Assembly (NCBI GenBank): GCA_017503235.1
Contig: JAFVTL010000072.1
Coordinates: 1 to 59,665 of the forward strand
Length of the DNA stretch: 59,665 nt
Direction: 5' to 3'
Source: Bacteroidaceae bacterium
GTDB taxonomy: Bacteria; Bacteroidota; Bacteroidia; Bacteroidales; Bacteroidaceae
The first letter of the stretch is position 1. Every line of letters starts with the position of its first letter. Shown one piece after another: positions 1 through 7,409 of this stretch. The notes beneath the pieces were generated by a model. It saw nothing but the letters and a program-made list of their open reading frames with translations, was not told the origin of the DNA and searched no databases. A program made the position numbers and the translations under genes.

Positions 1-120
1 TCTGACCAGCATATTAATATCCTCCGACCAGTATATTAACATGCTCCGAGCAGGAGCGTACTTTCCTCCGAGCAGGAACGGCCGTTCCTGGTCACCAAGT
101 GCGGCCGCTCCTGGTCACCA
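1..120. repeat. Array of palindromes with 22-bp period (array 1)
   Basis: Units lie at 1-22, 23-44, 45-66, 67-88 and 89-111, with a partial sixth after 112. Each has a fairly constant edge (TCCGACCA, TCCGAGCA or TGGTCACCA) and a different palindromic core: ATATTAATAT at 11-20, TTAA at 36-39, GTAC at 58-61, CAGGAACGGCCGTTCCTG at 73-90 (perfect, 18 bp) and GCGGCCGC at 101-108. The core centres fall at 15.5, 37.5, 59.5, 81.5 and 104.5, so the spacing is 22, 22, 22 and 23 bp. The array lies downstream of the leftward gene that ends at 173. It may continue past the window edge. Confidence 0.8.
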
Positions 121-172
121 GGAAAGGCTTGCTGCGTTACACACCCACTTATTTTCTAATGTACATTCAGCA

Positions 173-1225
173 TCAACGGCGCTTCACCCAACCGAAAGTT
201 TTGATACTGGTGTATTTACGCCAAAGATTTACTGCACGTTTACGGGGAACACCATGACGGCGAATGTAGTCGCGCGCTCCTTCAAGCATGCGGTGTGCCA
301 CCTTGCCATCCAAGTAAGGGTCATAGTTCGCCACGACCCATTGGCGCTGGCGGATGCTTTCTTCATCGGTCAACACCTCATCGAAGGCACTACAAAGTTG
401 CGACACCTCGGTGATGTCCTTCCAACGGATATCCTTGTTGGATGCCCGATAGGTAATGACGGGCTTGTCCTTCAACAGAAATTCGTAGATGACAGACGAA
501 GTATCGCTAATCATCACGTCGGCCATCAACTGGTATTTTGCAACGGAGAAGTCGTCCATGAAGAAAATGTGCTCGTGGTTGGCAGCCAGTTCCTTGTACT
601 CCTCTACCCATTCGGGACGGGTCAGCGGATGCAGCTTGATGATGACCAGCACATCGCGTTTGTGTACCAGCTCTACCAAGGCTTCTTTCATAAAAGGAAG
701 GGAAGTGAGTTTGGGCGAAAAAGTCGGGGCATACAACACAATCTGTTTCCGATCGTACTTGCGGAGAAGCGTCTGCTTGTCGGCATCGAAAGCGTGAAGA
801 TGTGCCTTCACCCAATCCTGACGCGGCCATCCAGTCTCCAACACCTCAAAGTCGCCATGCTTACGTGCCAAGGCTTCAAAGCCCTTGGTGAAATGGGGAC
901 CTTGCGTGAAATAAGTGTCAAAATAGTGGCGGATGACCCAATGGCCCTTCTTCTCGCCGGCATAGCCGTGGAAGACCTGTATCTTCACGCCCGGCAAATA
1001 ATAGGGAACGATGTTTCCGGGAACAAAGATGGCTTCGGGCGAGAAGTCGTACACCTCCTGCATGCTGTTCGTCCATTTCGCTTCATGCTTCAGCGGAAAG
1101 TCGGGTATCTTCTTCCGATGGACATACCAAAGCACTTCGTTTCCGCCTTCTGACTGTGCCTCCTGTTGGATGGGGTGCAGAATGTCGACGGCATATTTGT
1201 TCTCGCAAAAAAGGACTATGCGCAT
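173..1225 (-). CDS. CDP-glycerol glycerophosphotransferase-like protein
   Basis: A 350-residue protein of the CDP-glycerol:poly(glycerophosphate) glycerophosphotransferase family (TagB/TagF-like, GT-B fold), expected to move glycerol-phosphate or a similar group from a CDP donor onto an envelope acceptor. Visible family motifs are HGYAGEKKG (86-94), YAPTF (165-169), KLHP (197-200) and ISDTSSV (239-245), the last matching the donor-binding S-D-x-S-S signature. It is short and has no signal peptide or membrane segment, so it is probably cytoplasmic or peripheral. The ATG at 1225 is preceded by AGGAG and, further up, by a TATCTTTG box at 1270-1277. Two LtaS-like enzymes lie nearby, which fits a phosphoglycerol-type modification. 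The acceptor is unknown; a capsule or O-antigen decoration role is inference. Confidence 0.82.
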   Translation of the reverse strand: MRIVLFCENKYAVDILHPIQQEAQSEGGNEVLWYVHRKKIPDFPLKHEAKWTNSMQEVYDFSPEAIFVPGNIVPYYLPGVKIQVFHGYAGEKKGHWVIRHYFDTYFTQGPHFTKGFEALARKHGDFEVLETGWPRQDWVKAHLHAFDADKQTLLRKYDRKQIVLYAPTFSPKLTSLPFMKEALVELVHKRDVLVIIKLHPLTRPEWVEEYKELAANHEHIFFMDDFSVAKYQLMADVMISDTSSVIYEFLLKDKPVITYRASNKDIRWKDITEVSQLCSAFDEVLTDEESIRQRQWVVANYDPYLDGKVAHRMLEGARDYIRRHGVPRKRAVNLWRKYTSIKTFGWVKRR

Positions 1226-1269
1226 AACGTCTTTCTCCTATTCTTTACTATTCGTGAATAAACAGGCAA

Positions 1270-1277
1270 CAAAGATA
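1270..1277 (-). promoter_or_regulatory. -7 promoter box for the glycerophosphotransferase gene
   Basis: TATCTTTG on the minus strand matches the Bacteroides -7 consensus TAnnTTTG. It lies 45 bp upstream of the ATG at 1225, in the short gap after the phosphatase gene. No convincing -33 element is seen. Confidence 0.5.
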
Positions 1278-1298
1278 GAGAAAAATTGGAAGCAACTC

Positions 1299-2666
1299 CT
1301 AATAACGGAAAGTCTTTTCGGGGTGAGAAGCCATGTAGCGACGGATATTTGCGGCATAATCCGCATCCTTTCCTTTACCCGGACGAGGAGTGAAACTCAT
1401 ATTTTCGGGCAAGTGCGAAGCAGCGTCCACTACCCTTGAGGGTTGTCCTTCCGGCCGTTTGACGAGGAGCAACGAATCGTACAGCTCACCGGTAACAGCT
1501 TCGTAAGCGGACAGGAAAAGGGTGTCGGGTGTAACGGTCACCTTCTGGTAGTAGCGGCCCGCAATGCCTATCCGGTCAAAAGGTCTGTCAAAGTCCACCC
1601 GATACTGTTTCGGGGAGCAATGACTGATGGTATACACCGGAGTGGCCTTTCCTCCGTCCTCTTCAGTTGAAGCCAAACGGGCATAGGCATGTTCATGCCC
1701 TTGAAGAACCAAGTCCACCCGATATTTATGAATCAAGTCGTTGAACATCCACTTCTGCACCAGGTTGTTGGCGCCCGACTTGATGGAATGGATAGGATGG
1801 TGCATGACCAGAATCTTCCAACGGGCACTGCTGCCCTTGAGCTTTTCCTCCAGCCAACGGCGTTGTGCCCATAAATAATTCGGTTCGCGATTGGTGTCCA
1901 ACAGGAAGAACTCAGCATCACCGTATTTCAAAGAAAAGACCTGGTTCTTCCCTTCCATCGAACGGAGGAAATAGGAATAAATCAAGGAGAATCTGCGTTC
2001 AAGCTGCAACGGAATGCCTTTCAGATAATCGTGGTTCCCCGTTACATTCATGACCGGAAGGGACTGTCCGACGGAATCGATGGAACGGAAAGCCTCTGCC
2101 CAATAGTTGTCCGAAGGACGCTCCGACCAATCGCCTCCGCCTACCAGAAATTCCGCTTCGGGATGACGACGGAAGGCTTCCCGCAAGTATCGGTTGCTTT
2201 GTCCTTGCAAGGTGTCCTGTATGTCGCCCACATAGACAAACGAAAAGCGGGATTGTTCCTCAGCAGGAGTACGGAATGTATGCCAACCGGACATCCGACC
2301 GCCGGTACACACCCGATAGGAATAGGTCCGGTCGGGACTAAGTCCGTTCAAACGACCGACATAATAAGCTCCCGTACCCGACCGCGAACGGAAGATTTCT
2401 CCCGCGGCAGGATAGGTCTGCAATGTTCCGTCATCACTACGAAGTTCCACATACGACGGGCGAAGCACGGTGTCGCACCGCCAGCTGACCTGACGGTCCG
2501 TTCCGGTGCTGTCGGCAAAAGTGAACAATAAGCGTTCGGGAATCTCAGAGGGGAAGTAAGGAGGTTCGGCAGGCATTACAAACCAAGCCTTCCACCGGTC
2601 GGTCAGCCAGAAAGCCAGGCCTACTGCCAACACTATCGGGAGTACAAACTTCCACCACTTTTTCAT
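1299..2666 (-). CDS. Membrane-anchored metallophosphatase (purple acid phosphatase-like)
   Basis: About 455 residues. One N-terminal hydrophobic segment (about 7-22) should anchor the protein, followed by a fibronectin-III/purple acid phosphatase N-terminal-like domain (about 45-135) and a calcineurin-like metallophosphoesterase domain. Metal-ligand motifs are in order: GDIQD (147-151), GGDWS (about 177), GNHDY (210-214), HHP (289-291) and GHEHAY (323-328). The substrate is probably a phosphomonoester or phosphodiester outside the cytoplasm. The open frame extends upstream to a TTG, but the ATG at 2666 gives MKKWW plus the membrane segment and lies behind a TACATTTG box at 2698-2705. Its neighbours are envelope phosphate-transfer enzymes; a shared pathway is inference. 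Confidence 0.85.
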   Translation of the reverse strand: MKKWWKFVLPIVLAVGLAFWLTDRWKAWFVMPAEPPYFPSEIPERLLFTFADSTGTDRQVSWRCDTVLRPSYVELRSDDGTLQTYPAAGEIFRSRSGTGAYYVGRLNGLSPDRTYSYRVCTGGRMSGWHTFRTPAEEQSRFSFVYVGDIQDTLQGQSNRYLREAFRRHPEAEFLVGGGDWSERPSDNYWAEAFRSIDSVGQSLPVMNVTGNHDYLKGIPLQLERRFSLIYSYFLRSMEGKNQVFSLKYGDAEFFLLDTNREPNYLWAQRRWLEEKLKGSSARWKILVMHHPIHSIKSGANNLVQKWMFNDLIHKYRVDLVLQGHEHAYARLASTEEDGGKATPVYTISHCSPKQYRVDFDRPFDRIGIAGRYYQKVTVTPDTLFLSAYEAVTGELYDSLLLVKRPEGQPSRVVDAASHLPENMSFTPRPGKGKDADYAANIRRYMASHPEKTFRY

Positions 2667-2697
2667 AGTAAAAACATCAGACAATTCGATAACGCCT

Positions 2698-2705
2698 CAA
2701 ATGTA
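2698..2705 (-). promoter_or_regulatory. -7 promoter box for the metallophosphatase gene
   Basis: TACATTTG on the minus strand matches TAnnTTTG, 32 bp upstream of the ATG at 2666. It lies in the divergent gap shared with the rightward LtaS-like gene. Confidence 0.45.
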
Positions 2706-2799
2706 ATAATATTTGTTCTAAAAAACCTATTCATATCCTTTTTTTCTTAAATAATATCCGATATTAGTTGAAATCTATCCTTTTTTCGCTCATTTCAAG

Positions 2800-2807
2800 T
2801 ACCTTTG
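2800..2807 (+). promoter_or_regulatory. -7 promoter box directly abutting the LtaS-like gene start
   Basis: TACCTTTG matches TAnnTTTG but ends only 4 bp before the ATG at 2812. With the usual distance from a -7 box to the start of transcription, the transcript would begin at or next to the start codon, giving a leaderless or near-leaderless message. Confidence 0.45.
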
Positions 2808-2811
2808 CTGC

Positions 2812-4803
2812 ATGAAGAATCTTTATCAATTACCCGCATTCCTCTGGAATACTTTAGTGGTCTATGCAGCTTACGCGATATGCCGCCTGACCTTCCTCCT
2901 TGTCAACATGGGCATCTACGAAGGGACAAGCGCTTCACACCTCGCCAGCCTGTTCGGTGCAGGCTTGTTGTTCGACACCAGCGCCATCATCTACACCAAC
3001 GCCTTGATGCTGCTTTTGTTCATGTTGCCCCTTCCCTGGAAAGAAACAACAGGATATTACCGCACTGCACGCTGGATATATGTCATTGTCAACGCCATCT
3101 GCCTGGCCACCAATCTCATTGATTGTGTGTACTTCCAGTTCACGGGCCGCCGCACGACCTTGTCCGTACTCAACGAGTTCAGCAACGAGAGCGCAGGAGC
3201 CATGACCAAGATATTTGCCGAACAGTTTGCTGTGAACTGGTATCTTGTCGTGCTTTTCATGCTGCTATGTTATGCGCTGTGGAAGCTTTACCGCCAACCT
3301 CTCCAATGGGGAGCGGATACTGCCGACAAGCTACTTGCCTCGCGACCGTCATGGCTGAAGTATGTCATTACCGACCTGGCTATGCTGGGACTGCTTGTAC
3401 CACTCTGCATCGCAGGTATGCGCGGCGGATTCACCATGGCTACCCGACCCATTACCATCAGTAACGCCAACGAATTTGTGAAACAACCCAGCGAAACGGG
3501 TATCGTACTGAATACTCCCTTCTCCATCATCCGTACCATCGGGAAAAAACCTTTCATTACTCCCAACTATCTGCCGGAAGAAGAAGCAACAGCTTTGTAC
3601 TCCCCCGTACACCAACCGGCCGACAGTGTGGCATTCACCCCGAAAAACGTAGTGGTTATGATTATGGAAAGCTTCAGCAAACAACATTTCGGATTCTACA
3701 ACCCCACGTTGGACGGAAAGGAATATCGAGGATTCACCCCCTTCCTCGATTCGCTCATTGCGCACGGAGCCAAAACATTCAAATACTCCTACTCCAACGG
3801 ACGGAAGAGCATCGAAGGGATGCCATCCACCCTATCGTCGCTGCCTAACTTTGTGGAACCTCTGTTCCTGACACCGGCTTCACTGAACAGCATGTCGGGA
3901 CTGGCCCGCGAATTGTCCGAGAACAAAGGTTATACATCGGCCTTCTTCCACGGAGCACAGAACAGTTCGATGGGCTTCCATGCCTTTGCCAGTGCCACCG
4001 GATTCCAACAATACTTCGGACGGACAGAATACAACGAAGACCCGAACTACAACGGCGACGATGACTTTGACGGTACTTGGGCCATTTGGGATGAGGAATT
4101 CCTGCAATTCTATTGCGACCGTATGAGCGAGATGAAAGAGCCGTTCATGACTGCTGTGTTTACGGCCACCAGTCATACGCCGTATGCACTGCCCGAAAGG
4201 TACAAAGGTGTATTCCCCACCAGCGATGACCCCTTGCAGGAGTGTGTGGCCTACACCGACCATGCCCTGAAACGCTTCTTTGAATCGGCCCAAAAGGAAC
4301 CTTGGTTCAACAATACCCTGTTCGTCATTACTGCCGACCATTCCAGCCGACCGCTCGATGCGTTCTACCGCACTTCATTGGGACGATATTGTGTACCCAT
4401 CATCCTCTATGCACCGGGAGACCCTACACTGCATGGATATGACACCGAACGGATTGTGGAACAGATTGACATCATGCCTACCGTTCTGAGCTACCTGCAC
4501 TACGACCAGCCTTACATTGCCTTCGGAAAAGATATGCTGAACGGAGCCGTTGAAGAAAGCCATGCACTGCATTGGGTAACGGAATTCGACGGATATGAAT
4601 ATGTCAAGGGAGACTACGCAGTACAGTTTGACGGCAAGAATCTGACCCATGCCTACCGGTTCCGTACCGATTCGCTGTTACAGGAAGATGTGCTGCACAC
4701 CGCACCTGCTGACACGTTACAACAGATGGAACGGGAACTGAAAGCGTTCGTACAACAGTATATGCAACGGATGAACAACAACGAACTGGTCATCAAGAAA
4801 TAA
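2812..4803 (+). CDS. LtaS-like membrane sulfatase-fold transferase
   Basis: A 663-residue enzyme of the lipoteichoic acid synthase/alkaline phosphatase superfamily. Hydrophobic segments lie at about 10-32, 46-75, 86-107, 141-160 and 183-203, and a periplasmic sulfatase-fold domain covers about 275-560. The likely metal- and substrate-binding residues are Glu286 (MIMES), Ser333 in NGRKS as probable nucleophile, His455 in TSHTPY, and Asp509-His510 in ITADHSS. Family members transfer phosphoglycerol or phosphoethanolamine from a phospholipid to a surface acceptor. Ser rather than Thr at the nucleophile position is worth noting. It converges on a second family member 10 bp away. The acceptor here is unknown. 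Confidence 0.85.
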   Translation: MKNLYQLPAFLWNTLVVYAAYAICRLTFLLVNMGIYEGTSASHLASLFGAGLLFDTSAIIYTNALMLLLFMLPLPWKETTGYYRTARWIYVIVNAICLATNLIDCVYFQFTGRRTTLSVLNEFSNESAGAMTKIFAEQFAVNWYLVVLFMLLCYALWKLYRQPLQWGADTADKLLASRPSWLKYVITDLAMLGLLVPLCIAGMRGGFTMATRPITISNANEFVKQPSETGIVLNTPFSIIRTIGKKPFITPNYLPEEEATALYSPVHQPADSVAFTPKNVVVMIMESFSKQHFGFYNPTLDGKEYRGFTPFLDSLIAHGAKTFKYSYSNGRKSIEGMPSTLSSLPNFVEPLFLTPASLNSMSGLARELSENKGYTSAFFHGAQNSSMGFHAFASATGFQQYFGRTEYNEDPNYNGDDDFDGTWAIWDEEFLQFYCDRMSEMKEPFMTAVFTATSHTPYALPERYKGVFPTSDDPLQECVAYTDHALKRFFESAQKEPWFNNTLFVITADHSSRPLDAFYRTSLGRYCVPIILYAPGDPTLHGYDTERIVEQIDIMPTVLSYLHYDQPYIAFGKDMLNGAVEESHALHWVTEFDGYEYVKGDYAVQFDGKNLTHAYRFRTDSLLQEDVLHTAPADTLQQMERELKAFVQQYMQRMNNNELVIKK

Positions 4804-4807
4804 AAAA

Positions 4808-4825
4808 GGAGCCTCATCGGGCTCC
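4808..4825 (-). terminator. Intrinsic terminator of the leftward LtaS-like gene
   Basis: GGAGCC (4808-4813) and GGCTCC (4820-4825) form a 6-bp stem with a 6-nt loop. Read leftward it is followed by a run of T (complement of 4802-4807). The TGA stop of the leftward gene (4814-4816) lies inside the loop, so the terminator overlaps the end of the reading frame. The rightward gene ends at 4803, just outside. Confidence 0.7.
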
Positions 4826-6631
4826 TAAATCATCGTATACAGTCTGTAGAATGGCTTTCCCCCGATTCAAGCGCTCCTCACTTGGCGAGGGATACTCGTA
4901 GGAAATACGGTCGGCCTTCGTATCGTAAGCACTCACACCGGTACTGTCGCGGAAAGCAATGCCATTGCCAAATGCATGAAAGGCAAACGGATAAGTGTAG
5001 CCGTCAGAAAGGACATTGCGGCTGAAAGAGAACATGGAATGGTCCAATCCCAATTGTGCCAACAACGTAGCGGCCATATCCGTCTGGTTCATGATACAAT
5101 CCACTTTCAGAGGCTGCTTCACCGCACCTCCTAACCACAACATGGGTATGTGTGCGAATTCCCCACCCCGATCGACCGACTCCCTCGGATAACGGAAGCC
5201 ATGGTCGGGCAAACAGATTACCAACAAATTATCCCACACGGGGGTCTGCTTCAAACGTTCAATGAAGGTACCGAAACATTCATCCGTAAAGGCAAAGGCA
5301 TTCGGAATCTGTTCTGACAAACGATGGGATGGAACCTCAAAGGGTTCATGACTGCTCAACGTCAGGAAGGTAGTCATCCAAGGCCCTTCCTTGCGGTCTT
5401 TCAATTGATTGTACAGGTGCTCGAAAGTAATGTCATCGTTCACTCCCCAAGCATTGCTCCGCTGTTCGGCCAGCGAGAAATCCGTATCGGCCGTCAATTG
5501 CTGATAACCCTTGCTCAGCAGATAGCTCTTCATGTTCGTGAAGTTGATGTCGCCTCCATAAAGGAAGTCCGTGGTATAACCGACCTTTACCAGTTCTTCA
5601 GAGATGGCCGGCAATGTCCTGCTTTTGGCAGGCATCTTCATGACCGAAGCCGTAGGCAGTCCCAAATATCCGCTCAAAGCAGAAACTACTCCCCGGTCCG
5701 TACGATAACTGTTGGCATAGCATTGGGTAAAGAAGATCCCTTCCTCCGTCAGACGGTTCAAATGGGGTGTCACGTCGGGCAAGCCCCCCAACGGCTCGAC
5801 AAAGGCACTACCCAGGCCCTCCCACAATACAATCAGGATATTGGGACAGATGGTATCCAGTACCTGCTGAGTAATCCCATCAGAAGGATAGAGACCTTGA
5901 AACAGTGATTGACGATGTTCTTCATCAAAAAAGTCAAACTCGGCTGCATAGTCCTTGGACTTCCCTGCCGATGACAAGAGGCTGAAGCAGGGATTCACCG
6001 CCGAATGGTTCAGAAACTGGTCATTGCTGAAATAAACTTGTCCTATATTGGATGTGGATTCGGTCACGCCGCCACGGATTACGACAAAAAGTCCACCTCC
6101 CAACAGCAACAGGACGATTGTAGCACCCCAACGGTTCTTTACCGCTTCTATCCGGGCAGGGGTAATCTTCGCCAATAGCCATGCATAACCCGCAGAAAGC
6201 AACAGGATGGCCGCTATACGCAAAAAAATGAAGCCCAAAGACACACTGGCAAACGCTTCTTCAGGCGAGTCCAGATATAGAAAGACGGAAGCATCCAACT
6301 TGAAACCCCAGAAGGGATACAACCCCATGTCCACCACAAAAATAACGCCTATAAGGAGAGCAGCCACCCCATAATATGGAACGAGTATTCTTCTCAGTGG
6401 CAGGCGTTTCACCCACACGCTGACCAGCACGAGCAAGAGAGGAAATATGGTGAGATAACCGGCCACGGTAGCATCGAGACTGCTTCCATGCAACATCACT
6501 TGAAGAAAGTCGGACATGCCGACACCCTTTGTCAAGGCTTCATTATAAAGCATGAACAAAGGTTTCTGACAAACAAAAATCAGAAGCAACAACAGGAAAT
6601 AGGAAACGATATAGGCTATTCTCTTCTTCAT
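4814..6631 (-). CDS. LtaS-like membrane sulfatase-fold transferase (second copy)
   Basis: About 605 residues from the ATG at 6631 (MKKRIAYIV); the frame extends to a TTG upstream, but the ATG gives a normal membrane start. About five hydrophobic segments in the first 200 residues are followed by a periplasmic sulfatase-fold domain. Key motifs are LWEGLG (metal Glu), YRTDRG with a Thr nucleophile as in classical LtaS, SSHEPF and LPDHGF. The Thr-type active site differs from the Ser-type site of the convergent neighbour, so the two probably act on different substrates or at different steps. It lies 51 bp downstream of the RNase H gene and could be co-transcribed with it. The product is inferred from family, not shown. 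Confidence 0.86.
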   Translation of the reverse strand: MKKRIAYIVSYFLLLLLIFVCQKPLFMLYNEALTKGVGMSDFLQVMLHGSSLDATVAGYLTIFPLLLVLVSVWVKRLPLRRILVPYYGVAALLIGVIFVVDMGLYPFWGFKLDASVFLYLDSPEEAFASVSLGFIFLRIAAILLLSAGYAWLLAKITPARIEAVKNRWGATIVLLLLGGGLFVVIRGGVTESTSNIGQVYFSNDQFLNHSAVNPCFSLLSSAGKSKDYAAEFDFFDEEHRQSLFQGLYPSDGITQQVLDTICPNILIVLWEGLGSAFVEPLGGLPDVTPHLNRLTEEGIFFTQCYANSYRTDRGVVSALSGYLGLPTASVMKMPAKSRTLPAISEELVKVGYTTDFLYGGDINFTNMKSYLLSKGYQQLTADTDFSLAEQRSNAWGVNDDITFEHLYNQLKDRKEGPWMTTFLTLSSHEPFEVPSHRLSEQIPNAFAFTDECFGTFIERLKQTPVWDNLLVICLPDHGFRYPRESVDRGGEFAHIPMLWLGGAVKQPLKVDCIMNQTDMAATLLAQLGLDHSMFSFSRNVLSDGYTYPFAFHAFGNGIAFRDSTGVSAYDTKADRISYEYPSPSEERLNRGKAILQTVYDDLGAR

Positions 6632-6682
6632 CTTGTCGACTTGGTTTTGCAAATGTTTAAACTCCCTTTATCTACCCGTTGT

Positions 6683-7315
6683 TCATTTCCTTCCGAAATC
6701 GGCCGGAACTTCTCCCCACTCTTCCGTTTCCCATTTCAGAATGGGTATATCCGAATAGGTATGTGTCTTGAGCCACGTTTCGGCCCGTTCAATCATTTGA
6801 AAGAGTTCTTCTGTCTTCGAGGTCCGCTCCAACTTGGTCTTGCATTTCTTCTGACGAACCCATGCCAAGGCATTCCGGCTGTCGGAATAGATAGGCATAC
6901 TGATGTTCTTCTGTTTCATCAAGGCCAAAGCATGCACGATGGCCAAAAACTCACCGATGTTGTTGGTTCCATAAACCGGACCGAAATGAAAGATTTGCTG
7001 TCCGTTAAGCAGATACACTCCCCGATATTCCATCGGGCCTGGATTGCCGCTACAGGCGGCATCTACCGCCACACAGTTCAAATCAAAGCCTTCAGGCAAG
7101 GCCTTCGAGTTATGAGTTATGAGTTTTGAGTTATGAGTTCCGATGTAGTGATGGGCTGGAGAAGCAAAGGCATGGTCGGCTTCTTCTTTCGTATCGAAAG
7201 ACTTATAAAGCGCACCTTCATAGCCTTTTATCTGTAGTTGGCAATCAGTCCAGGAAGTATAGATTCCCGGATGGACACCTTTCCAAACTACATAGTATTT
7301 CTGCTTCTTTCCCAT
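6683..7315 (-). CDS. rnhA: Ribonuclease H1 with viroplasmin-like N-terminal domain
   Basis: About 210 residues from MGKKQKYY; the frame could be read from an upstream GTG. Residues about 4-55 are the caulimovirus viroplasmin-like RNA/DNA hybrid-binding domain (YYVVWKGVHPGIYTSW). Residues about 80-205 are the RNase H domain with VDAACSGNPGP (first Asp), NIGEFLAI (Glu) and YSDSRNA (second Asp). It removes RNA from RNA/DNA hybrids. The linker is odd: a run of heptamers (7107-7139) adds THNSKLITHNSK in frame between the two domains. A hairpin repeat separates it from argS upstream. The domain assignment is secure; the heptamer insert is treated separately. Confidence 0.88.
   Translation of the reverse strand: MGKKQKYYVVWKGVHPGIYTSWTDCQLQIKGYEGALYKSFDTKEEADHAFASPAHHYIGTHNSKLITHNSKALPEGFDLNCVAVDAACSGNPGPMEYRGVYLLNGQQIFHFGPVYGTNNIGEFLAIVHALALMKQKNISMPIYSDSRNALAWVRQKKCKTKLERTSKTEELFQMIERAETWLKTHTYSDIPILKWETEEWGEVPADFGRK
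7107..7139. repeat. Heptamer tandem repeat inside the RNase H gene
   Basis: The plus strand reads GAGTTAT, GAGTTAT, GAGTTTT, GAGTTAT, GAGTT: 4.7 copies of a 7-bp unit. It is 33 bp long and so stays in frame, coding for an 11-residue linker. Because the unit is not a multiple of three, gain or loss of one copy would shift the frame between the two domains. Confidence 0.85.
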
Positions 7316-7327
7316 TCGGTTATTTTT

Positions 7328-7401
7328 TACCACAGATTACACAGATTCACACAGATACTAAATTTATTTTTATCTGTGAAAATCCGTGTAATCTGTGGTG
7401 A
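7328..7401. repeat. Dispersed inverted repeat, copy 1 (CACAGATTACACAGATT family)
   Basis: Left arm ACCACAGATTACACAGATT and right arm AATCCGTGTAATCTGTGGTG are near-perfect inverted repeats around an AT-rich centre. Related copies lie at 14891-14969 and 42697-42774. It fills the gap between argS and the RNase H gene. Confidence 0.8.
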
Positions 7402-7409
7402 AATAAAAA

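Noticed and set aside
41-1153. Long open frame of 370 residues on the plus strand
   Set aside because: It lies antisense to the glycerophosphotransferase gene, whose protein has conserved motifs and a promoter; the plus-strand protein shows no family resemblance and runs through repeat array 1.
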